From the NCBI GenBank assembly GCA_022452125.1, contig JAKURJ010000008.1:1-15210 (forward strand): a stretch of DNA of 15,210 nucleotides. Reading direction: 5' to 3'. Shown in pieces: positions 7,162 through 14,676 of the stretch. The DNA is from Candidatus Poseidoniaceae archaeon (GTDB taxonomy: Archaea; Thermoplasmatota; Poseidoniia; Poseidoniales; Poseidoniaceae). Numbering within the stretch: the first letter of the stretch is position 1; each line of letters opens with the position of its first letter. The notes under the pieces are model-generated. The model ran no database searches, was not told the origin of the DNA, and saw nothing but the letters and a program-made list of their open reading frames with translations. The position numbers and the translations under genes were made by a program.

Positions 7162-8124
7162 CTACTGGTTGTCCTGAGAGTCTCCGGAATTTCTCCAGAC
7201 GACTTCTGGTTCCTTGTCTCCATCTTCCGAGTTATCAGTGGATTCCTCATCGGCTGGTGATTCTTCTGCAGGGGCTTCTTCAGCAGGTGCGTCTTTCGCA
7301 GCGAAATCTGCTGCTGCCGCACCCAATTCTGAACCCTTGAGATACTTGTTTCCATCCATATCATACGATTTTGCGAACTCGATGAATGCATCTCTGTCGG
7401 TGATATTGTTCTTCTGCATAACTCCAGCAAGAACCGATTCTGACCAATTCCATTCGTCTTCTTCGGAATCCTCAGTTGCTGCTTCCGCACTTGATTCTGG
7501 AGTGTTTTCTGCTTCGACGGATTCGATTTCACTCGCTTCTTCTAGAGTCATTTCGGCAGCACGGGCTTCTACCATTTCTTCCATTCTCTCGGTAATCGCT
7601 CTTCCCATGTGTTGGGATTGTCTCTCTGCTTCCGCGGCGGCTTCGATCATCTCATAGCGACGCTTGATTGCTTTGTTCAAGTCCTCGAATAGTGACATGT
7701 GCTCCATGTACCAATCATCTCTTGTTTGTAATTCAACAACTGCAAGTCGCAAATCGTTGTCCAATTCTTCAGCAATTGAGAATACCTTACCAAGTCTATC
7801 CTTTTCACGAGAGAACTTTTCCTCCATCTTTTGCAGTTCAGGTTCTAAGTGCTCGACCTGCTTGCTAGACTTACCGGCTTTCATTTCTAGGTCACGAATT
7901 CTAGCGTCTTTCTCTGTCAACAGTGCCTCAAGGCTCTCTTTTTCGATTTCACGCTCAACGATTTCTTTCTCAAGAACTTCGACTTCAGCTTTCGTGTCTC
8001 TCAACTCTGCTTCCTGTTGCTCATAAGCCGCATATAGCTTGAGCAAACGGTCGGTTTCTTCCTCAAGTTTCTCTGTGAGTTCTTTGATTTGAGTTTCTGG
8101 AGTGATGGTTCCGGCATCGGACAT
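7162..8124 (-). CDS. Coiled-coil protein with EF-hand loop and acidic tail
   Basis: A 320-residue soluble protein of no named family. Residues 11-190 are rich in Glu, Lys and Leu with heptad-like spacing and should form a long coiled coil. Residues 195-228 are acidic. A helix at about 243-253 leads into a canonical EF-hand loop, DMDGNKYLKGSE (255-266), with Asp, Asp, Asn and a closing Glu in place. The tail (278-305) has APAEE-type repeats and ends in a polar stretch. No signal peptide or membrane segment is present. The start chosen is ATG 8124 because AGGTGAG lies 6 bases upstream; the GTG at 8133 is itself part of that site. It heads the seven-gene run and is followed at once by the decarboxylase gene. 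Calcium binding is a fair inference from the loop; a scaffold or cytoskeletal role would be a guess. Confidence 0.8.
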   Translation of the reverse strand: MSDAGTITPETQIKELTEKLEEETDRLLKLYAAYEQQEAELRDTKAEVEVLEKEIVEREIEKESLEALLTEKDARIRDLEMKAGKSSKQVEHLEPELQKMEEKFSREKDRLGKVFSIAEELDNDLRLAVVELQTRDDWYMEHMSLFEDLNKAIKRRYEMIEAAAEAERQSQHMGRAITERMEEMVEARAAEMTLEEASEIESVEAENTPESSAEAATEDSEEDEWNWSESVLAGVMQKNNITDRDAFIEFAKSYDMDGNKYLKGSELGAAAADFAAKDAPAEEAPAEESPADEESTDNSEDGDKEPEVVWRNSGDSQDNQ

Positions 8125-8179
8125 TTCTCTCACCTAAGGCTACGCCTTATTCTCTACCCACATTGGTCCTACATATCAA
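8125..8179 (-). promoter_or_regulatory. Leader with TATA-like box, 6-bp triloop hairpin and Shine-Dalgarno site
   Basis: Read on the minus strand, a TATA-like TTGATATGTA (8179-8170) is followed about 20 bases later by a perfect inverted repeat TAAGGC-GTA-GCCTTA (8149-8135). This flows into GGTGAGAGAA and the ATG of the coiled-coil gene. The hairpin ends exactly 10 bases before the start codon, the same as at 3987-4042. The start site expected from the TATA-like centre falls near the 5' foot of the hairpin. The hairpin is plainly visible; the promoter reading is inference. Confidence 0.45.
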
Positions 8180-8183
8180 GCCG

Positions 8184-8200
8184 ACGCTTAGTCGAAGCGT
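8184..8200. repeat. 6-bp inverted repeat between iminopeptidase and coiled-coil genes
   Basis: The repeat is ACGCTT-AGTCG-AAGCGT, perfect over 6 bp with a 5-base loop, starting 18 bases after the iminopeptidase stop codon on the minus strand. It lies upstream of the TATA-like box of the next gene. It may help end the iminopeptidase transcript or bind a regulator. No T-run follows it on the minus strand, so a simple terminator is not supported. Confidence 0.3.
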
Positions 8201-8218
8201 GAAATATCGTTCTATTGA

Positions 8219-9181
8219 TTATTCGATTGCATCGGTTGCGGCAACTAATTCTCTAGCAATGCTGGTCTCTCCCATCGAATGGCCGGCATCTGCAACCATC
8301 ACCAATTTGCTGTTTGGTAATGCTTTGTGTAACTGCCAAGCACTGCGTGCAGGGCAAACCATATCATACCGTCCTTGAACAATAATTGTTGGAATTTCTT
8401 GAATCACAGATACGTGATTCAGAATGTATGCTTCCTCGACGAAAATTGCATTGATGAAATAATGACACTCGATACGCGCAAACGCTACTGCGAAATCCAA
8501 ATCCTCTGCCTTGTCCAAATATTCAGGATCGGGGAACAAACGACTTGTTGCCATCTCCCAACGAGTCCATTCTCTCGCAGCAGCCCTTCTAATTTCTACA
8601 TCTTCACTGATTAATCTGGAATAATAAGCTCTGATCAAATCATCTTGTTCATTCTCTGGAATGTGGTCTCTGTATGAGTCAAAGGCGTCTGGGAAAACAT
8701 GACTTGCACCGTCTTGATAGAACCAGTGAAGCTCGCTTTTTCTACACATGAAGATCCCTCGGAGGACTAAGCTCAGAACTCTGTCGGGGTGGTTTTGAGC
8801 ATAAATGAGAGAGAGTGTTGAACCCCAAGAGCCCCCAAATACATGCCACTTTTCTAGTCCGAAATGTTGGCGAAGCATCTCTAAATCTGAAACCGATGCT
8901 TGCGTATTATTACCTTCTAATTCTGCGTAAGGAGTTGATTTACCACAGCCTCTTTGGTCGAACTGGATAATATCGAATTTTACTGGATCAAAATATCTGC
9001 GATATGATGGCTGGCTTCCCCCGCCTGGCCCACCGTGAATTACAATCACTGGAATACCGTCTGGATTGCCGCTTCTTTCCCAAGCTATCGTGTGCATTTC
9101 TGAGACTTGCAAAAACCCGGTTGAATGGGCTTCAATTTTTGGATACAGCACATCATCAATACTCTGATAAGAGATTTGCAT
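8219..9181 (-). CDS. pip: Proline iminopeptidase (peptidase family S33)
   Basis: A cytoplasmic alpha/beta-hydrolase peptidase that removes N-terminal proline from peptides, fitting a cell that lives on protein. The family signature is very clear: HGGPGGG (49-55), FDQRGCGKS (74-82), nucleophile elbow GGSWGS (116-121, S118), acid D273 in GRYDMVCP, and base H301 in DAGHS. The N-terminus (YPKIEAHSTGFLQVSEMHTI) matches the usual start of the family, so ATG 9181 is chosen, giving 320 residues, the normal length. An in-frame extension to 9307 would run into the divergent methyltransferase gene and adds nothing family-like. No Shine-Dalgarno site precedes the ATG, which suggests a leaderless transcript. 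The gene is divergent from the methyltransferase, with 79 bases between start codons. Confidence 0.93.
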   Translation of the reverse strand: MQISYQSIDDVLYPKIEAHSTGFLQVSEMHTIAWERSGNPDGIPVIVIHGGPGGGSQPSYRRYFDPVKFDIIQFDQRGCGKSTPYAELEGNNTQASVSDLEMLRQHFGLEKWHVFGGSWGSTLSLIYAQNHPDRVLSLVLRGIFMCRKSELHWFYQDGASHVFPDAFDSYRDHIPENEQDDLIRAYYSRLISEDVEIRRAAAREWTRWEMATSRLFPDPEYLDKAEDLDFAVAFARIECHYFINAIFVEEAYILNHVSVIQEIPTIIVQGRYDMVCPARSAWQLHKALPNSKLVMVADAGHSMGETSIARELVAATDAIE

Positions 9182-9260
9182 GATTTCGGCAACTAAACCC
9201 AGAACATGTTCCTTTCGATTGAGGCATACGGTTATCGAGGGCTTTGATTTGCAACGACTT
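9182..9260. promoter_or_regulatory. Divergent intergenic region with a 10-bp palindrome
   Basis: This 79-base spacer must hold the promoters of both the iminopeptidase (minus) and the methyltransferase (plus). It contains a perfect 10-bp palindrome, GAACATGTTC (9202-9211), centred about 25 bases before the iminopeptidase ATG, where a TATA box or an overlapping operator would be expected. No convincing TATA box or Shine-Dalgarno site is seen for either gene, consistent with leaderless mRNAs. Palindromes of this size occur by chance, so an operator role is tentative. Confidence 0.3.
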
Positions 9261-9881
9261 ATGGAGAAAAAAGCAGCGACAGATGTGTTCTCACAGTGGG
9301 CACTCAAAGGAAAAGATGCTGGGATGGAAAGAGGGCATGCTGCTTCTGTAAATGCGATGTTGGAACTAGCTTTACCAAATGTGAAATCAGATTTTTCTGC
9401 AATTGACCTAGGCTGCGGAAATGGATGGGTTACCAGATTGCTGACTGAATTAGGTGCCTCTCACAGTGAAGGCGTAGATGGTGCTGTTGAGATGATAAAG
9501 AAGGCACGTGAAACAGATTCCGCGCACAAATATTCTCATGGAACTCTACCGGGATGGAATCCTGAAAGGAAGTTTGATTTGGTTCATACTATGGAATTCC
9601 TGTACTATCTCGAAGACCCTGTTGAGATGATTACCAAAATACATGATGAATGGTTAGAAGATGGAGGCGTTATGATTGCTGGAGTCGACCACTATCTAGA
9701 GCATGTTGATTCGCTAACATGGCCGGAATATGTCGGAGTGCATATGACTACTTTGTCAATTGAAGAATGGAAAAATGCTGTTGAATCCGCAGGATTTAGA
9801 GATGTTGAAATCCACCAAGTTGCAGCTAAGGAAGATTTTCCAGGTACGCTTGTCATGATGGGCCGAGCTTCTCATCAATAG
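9261..9881 (+). CDS. Class I SAM-dependent methyltransferase
   Basis: A 206-residue methyltransferase with a Rossmann fold. Motif I is AIDLGCGNG (47-55), the acidic residue ending strand 2 lies in GVDGA (71-75), and motif IV is FDLVHTMEFLYYLEDP (105-120), typical of the Methyltransf_11/25 group of small-molecule or lipid methyltransferases. A C-terminal strand pair (GFRDVEIHQV and TLVMMGRA) completes the sheet. ATG 9261 is chosen because the motif spacing then fits the family and the region up to 9180 codes for unlike sequence. No ribosome site is seen, so the transcript may be leaderless. It is the only plus-strand gene in the window, and its 3' end overlaps the end of the AddA-like gene by 29 bases, tail to tail. 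The substrate cannot be inferred. Confidence 0.85.
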   Translation: MEKKAATDVFSQWALKGKDAGMERGHAASVNAMLELALPNVKSDFSAIDLGCGNGWVTRLLTELGASHSEGVDGAVEMIKKARETDSAHKYSHGTLPGWNPERKFDLVHTMEFLYYLEDPVEMITKIHDEWLEDGGVMIAGVDHYLEHVDSLTWPEYVGVHMTTLSIEEWKNAVESAGFRDVEIHQVAAKEDFPGTLVMMGRASHQ

Positions 9882-12800
9882 GTCCGCATAACTTGATTGT
9901 CCCCCTGTAGAACGGACAAGTTTTGCAAGTTTTTTCCTGTGACATAGGCAGGCGTTGTGGAGGTTGTACCCCTTCCCCGGCTGCTGCAATCTCTCCAGAC
10001 CATTCAACTAGTGAAATCAGATCGATACGGGCCTGTTTGAAATCTTCATCGTGCATTCGAATCATTCGACCTGAGGCTGAAACCTGAATTGCAGGAGGTA
10101 GAATCTTTCTTCTCTCGCTTTCGGGCTTCGAATTTTCTGCTATCTCTAGTGCCAAACTGTACAAGGCTAACTGTAATCGGTGTTCGGCGATAATTTCCTC
10201 CTCTGCTGGAGTTGAGGCATATGGCGATTCCTTGTCAGCAACCGTCTGAAGTTCGTTGCCCTCCAGAGGACTTCTGGGATTGAATCCTGCTAAACATTGC
10301 TTAGTTTTGGCATCAACTACCTGTAACCAACCTTGCCCGGAGTCATCTCTCAAAGCAAGAACTAGGTCTGCTCTACCATTGAAAACTGCACTTATCGATT
10401 CGACCAATGAGATGACTTGCTCACCATGAGGCGACCATGTAGTTCTGTGTAGAGAATTGGGTTCATGTTCCACAGAGAAATAAAACGGCAATTCTGTCCT
10501 CAATCCTTCAACAGTAAATCCATCATAGGGTTCGCCTGAAACCAATTTGCCGAGCGCTCCCTCTCTAGCCAATTTTCCAAGGTGAAGCAATCTGAGGCGA
10601 GTTCTCTCAACAACCTCTGCATCAGATATTGTTGATTGGGCCATTACTTCCTCAATCGTTTTTTCATTGGTAAGGTTGTCCTGTTGCTTCCGAGTCCACA
10701 TAGAGTTGAGATCGGTGCTTTGCGAACCCGGATTGGCCAAACCTATTTCCAGCAATCTGTGGAAAAGAGAACCAAACTCCGTTGCACTAGGCCAATATTG
10801 TTCACCCGATTCTTCTGCGACCAAATCCATTCTTTCCGCATTCCAATTAAGTTTAGACGAAAGCCAATGTCTCCGGTTACAGGCCCATGCGGTATCAAGA
10901 CCATGAGAGGTCATGGGGTGTGAGAATGATATCTTGCGGATCTTATCTTCTGATTCTTCTGAGACAGGGGTTTGTGCGAGTTCCATCCGCTCTCTCCAAG
11001 ATTCAACCAGTGACTTCGGTGGTGTTTCTTCGAAACAATCGGGGTGGTGGAATATGGAAATTCCAGTCACACATTCTGCACCAAGATGGGCTTCTTGGAA
11101 CAAACTAGCAGGGTCCAATGTCAGTGTTTTCCCAATTTGGTCGAGACCTCCTGTTGACCAGCTACAGCCTTCTTCTCCAGCCTGAATACTAGCATGTGCT
11201 AAGCCATCCAAGAACATGTAACCCATGTTCTGTCTACCTTTACCGCGTTTCATTTGAATTCGTCCATCGGAAGTCAAAGTGGCTCCGTTATTGGGCCCGC
11301 CTGCAATAATGAGTCTGTCCCGGGCTCTTGTTAAAGCGACATAGAATTGTCTGCGACGCTCGGCTCTTTGCTGGCCATCATCGAACAAATGAGCGATTGT
11401 CCACAACCCGCTCTGTGGCTTACTTATTCCTCTCCAAGGATGGATTCTTCCAGCAATAATATCGGGAGTTACTAGCACATTTTCTGAAGAAGAGAATGTA
11501 GAATCTCTTGTTCCTGTGGCGAAAATATCGTACGCTACTACTACCGGTGCTTCGAGACCTTTGGAGCCGTGAATTGTCATTATCTGCACGGCCCCGCCCG
11601 AACTTGGAGAACTACTCTTTGGGCCATCGTTATCCAAATCTGACAAATCTTTCAAGCGGCCGTAAATCAGTGCAGCATCGCCTCCTACCGTAGCTGCAAT
11701 TCTGTCATAGAGAGAAATCCAATTTTCGATATCCTGTCTATCGCCCTCTCTTGGATACGCATAAAGTAAATCTGAGTGGTCGATTGCTACATCAATTGCT
11801 TGTCTAACACTTCCGTTCTCAACAAAGTAGCTCATACGATTGAGTAATGATTTGACGCCTTCACTAGGGGCTGCGTTGGCTAAAGAATCAAGCTGGTTAC
11901 CTTCACTGCTGGATAGGTGACTGATGATTTCTGAATCGCTCATTCCGACAATCGCAGACCTTCCAACCGCCAATGCAGCACTCTTGTCAAAAGGAGAAGT
12001 TAGTAGCCAAAGTAAAGACATCATAGTCTGTACTGCTGGCCTGAACATCAGCAATCCTTGCTTACCAGCCATCGCTGGAACTCCTTGCTCATCTAGAGCC
12101 TTAATCAACAAAGGAACTCTTGCATGAGAAGAGACAAGAATCATGATATCTTCTGGCAAATACAATTGAGATTCTGTGACATCTAGCCAGGAATCTGTTT
12201 CTGCACTGTAGACTCTCGATAAATCACCATTCAGGAGAGCCGCGATTCTCTTTGCCAGTAGATTTGCACACAATTCTCTATCATCTGAACCGTCATATTC
12301 GAATGGATCTATTGCAACCTCCAAATCCAAAGGACGTTGCCCGTCTCCCGTCCTAGTGGGAAGAATCCACTCTAATTTTGAGACTCTTTCAGATTCTCTT
12401 GCCGGATTCAAATCTTGAGCTTCAGCATGCCATGGCCCCGGAAGAAGATGATGTCTTTGCGAAAAGGTGTCTCGGAATAGAACATTCATTGTGTTCATCA
12501 ATCGAGGCAGTGTTCGATGATTAGTTGACATCTCGATATGTCCTTCTCTGCGACGCATTAGTGATTCTGAAGAAATTTGGTTTTCGTCATCATCCAAATG
12601 GAACGAAATCCATTCCTCTCTGTTTGCATCTCGCCCTATCAATTCACTTGAGCGAACGAAAGTAGTAGATTCTCCCGTAGAACCAGGAATAGGACGGGGA
12701 TCTTTTGCAGCATCTGGGTTTCGCAAAGAATCTGTGCGATTTTCCATTGCTGCTTCTTCGCGGTTCATTTCACGAATTGCGGCAACTGCTCGGCGCATTA

Positions 12801-14676
12801 CAGTAACTTCTGCTTGACGGAACCGGTAAATCGATTGCTTCATGTCTCCTACAATACAGATTGTTGGGTCCCACTGAGATGCAGGCGGTTGAGGCTCGCC
12901 GTCCTCCAACTTCCTGCGGCCCCAAAGACGAGCTAGTAGACGGAAATGTTGTGGGTTTGTATCTTGATATTCATCGATAATGAATGCGCGATATTGCCTT
13001 CTTAAATCCCTGAGCAGGGAAATTCTTCGCATCAGATCTGAATGTACTTCTGCATGTTCTTGGCTAGCGGTTATAGCTCTGAACAAATGGTCGTCTTGCC
13101 ACGGTTGGTCAGCCATCGAATCCAGTGCATCGATGACTGATGTTGGATACCATGTCCTGCATACTGAAGGGCATCTAGTAAGTAGCAAATCTTCAGCAAG
13201 ACGATGCATGTCGTCATGATCTCTAACGCCTTCTTGTGCTTTCAATCGGGACAAAATTTCCCTAACTCCTGAATGAACTGTGAATAGATCTCGTATGACT
13301 TGTAACTCTAACTCAGTGGTTAAGCGCATCTCTCTGGAAGGGGACAATTGTGGTAATTCAACATCTAAGCGCGGTGGGTATGCTGTTTGTCCTGGAACTT
13401 CATCAGGGTCATCAAATAGTGGATTGAGTAAGTGGGAGGATTGACCTAGAACGCGTATCAGTAACCCTTGGGAGGGGTGTAACATTTCACGAATATCAAG
13501 AGCGTGTCTTTGTGCATTTGCAGTAATCATATCCTTTACCGGATTAGAGAGTGTGCAGTCGCCCTTGTTCATAACGCCACTAGGCCAGCCTTTCCCACTT
13601 GGAGGACGTGCGCGGTACAGAGCGTTGCAGACAATCTTATTCAAATTGGATGCAGTGGTTATGGCGTGAGACACTAACCAAATCCATTGCAATCTCTCGA
13701 TTTGCTCATCGGCATCTAGAGTACATAAGTGCTGAACATATCTGTAACGAGTCATGCCAGTAATGGCATCTGCTCCAATCACAAATTGTGCACCACTATC
13801 CAACCATGCATCACACCATTCTGTAACATATCCTCTAAACTCGGTATACCAATCATCAATGAAATCAGCAATAGGTGCCGTGAATAGATGATTTAGTGAA
13901 TCAGCATCTAAATTGTCTAGGTTGACAACATCTAATCTTCTAGATGCTTCCTCAACGAATAGAGAGCGTTTCAACATCCCTTTGACAACTGTAGTAGATG
14001 AGCCTTGGCCACCCAATAGAACGGATAGGCGGTCTCGTGATTCCAAGAAAGATTCGATGTCTCCCGACATTCCGGCTTCTATGCCATCGATTCCTCTTTG
14101 TAATCGCCAAGCGGTTCTAATCGCTTCATCTCTAAGGAATACTGCTCCGTCTTCATCCACTTGTTCAGTCGTTGGGTCTTCACAAACCAGACCCATCCAA
14201 GGAGACACCATTGAAGATAGGAATGCATCAATTGTAGAAATTGGTGCATCGTCTACAAGCGATAGCAACATCGCTACGTCTCCTTGGTTTCGCAGACGCG
14301 AATCATGAATGCCGTCAATGTCATCTTGTCCTACAGGTTGTGCTCGTAATGAAGCAATCAACCTTCTAATCCGACCTTTTAATTCAGCTGCGGCTTTTCT
14401 TGTGAATGTAATTGCTACTGTTTCGGTTGGAAGTAATCCCGGCCATTCATCGAGAGAGGTCCTCTCCCTTGATGGACATCTTATCGCACCCATTCCCTGC
14501 AGTGGGATTCTTGGTGCAGACGGTAACAATCTAGTTGCCCTCTGGTCGCTTGAAAGCAAATGTTGCAAGTACCGACTTGCCATCACAGTAGTCTTTCCAG
14601 TACCTGCTCCAGCATCGATTGCAATATGCCGATTAATGTCCAAGCCTAAGCTCTGGGAACGGTTGAAATTGATCAT
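9853..14676 (-). CDS. addA: AddA-like UvrD/RecB-family helicase with C-terminal Fe-S PD-(D/E)XK nuclease
   Basis: A 1607-residue double-strand-break processing helicase-nuclease. Superfamily 1A motifs in order are Walker A AGAGTGKT (22-29), Ia ITFTRKAAAELKGR (89-102), II IIDEYQDT (566-573), III GDMKQSIYRFR (610-620), IV NHRT (719-722), V TIHGSKGLE (1034-1042) and VI YVALTRARDR (1112-1121). The nuclease domain (about 1250-1607) has H1306, D1437, D1455-x-K1457 and Q1502-x3-Y1506, and is bracketed by C1266 and C1584-x2-C1587-x9-C1597, the iron-staple pattern. All catalytic residues look intact. It starts at ATG 14676, which overlaps the TAA of the AddB-like gene (TAATG) and has GGTGG upstream; a TTG two codons earlier is less likely. 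Bacterial AddA usually lacks the Cys pattern, and its length is nearer 1200, so this member is long. An archaeal-specific RecB-like protein is the alternative name. Confidence 0.9.
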   Translation of the reverse strand: MINFNRSQSLGLDINRHIAIDAGAGTGKTTVMASRYLQHLLSSDQRATRLLPSAPRIPLQGMGAIRCPSRERTSLDEWPGLLPTETVAITFTRKAAAELKGRIRRLIASLRAQPVGQDDIDGIHDSRLRNQGDVAMLLSLVDDAPISTIDAFLSSMVSPWMGLVCEDPTTEQVDEDGAVFLRDEAIRTAWRLQRGIDGIEAGMSGDIESFLESRDRLSVLLGGQGSSTTVVKGMLKRSLFVEEASRRLDVVNLDNLDADSLNHLFTAPIADFIDDWYTEFRGYVTEWCDAWLDSGAQFVIGADAITGMTRYRYVQHLCTLDADEQIERLQWIWLVSHAITTASNLNKIVCNALYRARPPSGKGWPSGVMNKGDCTLSNPVKDMITANAQRHALDIREMLHPSQGLLIRVLGQSSHLLNPLFDDPDEVPGQTAYPPRLDVELPQLSPSREMRLTTELELQVIRDLFTVHSGVREILSRLKAQEGVRDHDDMHRLAEDLLLTRCPSVCRTWYPTSVIDALDSMADQPWQDDHLFRAITASQEHAEVHSDLMRRISLLRDLRRQYRAFIIDEYQDTNPQHFRLLARLWGRRKLEDGEPQPPASQWDPTICIVGDMKQSIYRFRQAEVTVMRRAVAAIREMNREEAAMENRTDSLRNPDAAKDPRPIPGSTGESTTFVRSSELIGRDANREEWISFHLDDDENQISSESLMRRREGHIEMSTNHRTLPRLMNTMNVLFRDTFSQRHHLLPGPWHAEAQDLNPARESERVSKLEWILPTRTGDGQRPLDLEVAIDPFEYDGSDDRELCANLLAKRIAALLNGDLSRVYSAETDSWLDVTESQLYLPEDIMILVSSHARVPLLIKALDEQGVPAMAGKQGLLMFRPAVQTMMSLLWLLTSPFDKSAALAVGRSAIVGMSDSEIISHLSSSEGNQLDSLANAAPSEGVKSLLNRMSYFVENGSVRQAIDVAIDHSDLLYAYPREGDRQDIENWISLYDRIAATVGGDAALIYGRLKDLSDLDNDGPKSSSPSSGGAVQIMTIHGSKGLEAPVVVAYDIFATGTRDSTFSSSENVLVTPDIIAGRIHPWRGISKPQSGLWTIAHLFDDGQQRAERRRQFYVALTRARDRLIIAGGPNNGATLTSDGRIQMKRGKGRQNMGYMFLDGLAHASIQAGEEGCSWSTGGLDQIGKTLTLDPASLFQEAHLGAECVTGISIFHHPDCFEETPPKSLVESWRERMELAQTPVSEESEDKIRKISFSHPMTSHGLDTAWACNRRHWLSSKLNWNAERMDLVAEESGEQYWPSATEFGSLFHRLLEIGLANPGSQSTDLNSMWTRKQQDNLTNEKTIEEVMAQSTISDAEVVERTRLRLLHLGKLAREGALGKLVSGEPYDGFTVEGLRTELPFYFSVEHEPNSLHRTTWSPHGEQVISLVESISAVFNGRADLVLALRDDSGQGWLQVVDAKTKQCLAGFNPRSPLEGNELQTVADKESPYASTPAEEEIIAEHRLQLALYSLALEIAENSKPESERRKILPPAIQVSASGRMIRMHDEDFKQARIDLISLVEWSGEIAAAGEGVQPPQRLPMSQEKTCKTCPFYRGTIKLCGPIDEKLGPS

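Noticed and set aside
7214..7657. Plus-strand Ser/Ala-rich ORF of 147 residues
   Set aside because: It is antisense to the acidic tail of the coiled-coil protein, open for the same codon-bias reason, with no protein-like motifs.
9180..9260. Upstream in-frame ATG for the methyltransferase at 9180
   Set aside because: It would share bases with the start codon of the iminopeptidase on the other strand, lacks a ribosome site, and adds 27 residues unlike methyltransferase N-termini.
9182..9307. N-terminal extension of the proline iminopeptidase up to 9307
   Set aside because: The extension overlaps the divergent methyltransferase, does not resemble the family N-terminus, and the family start fits ATG 9181.
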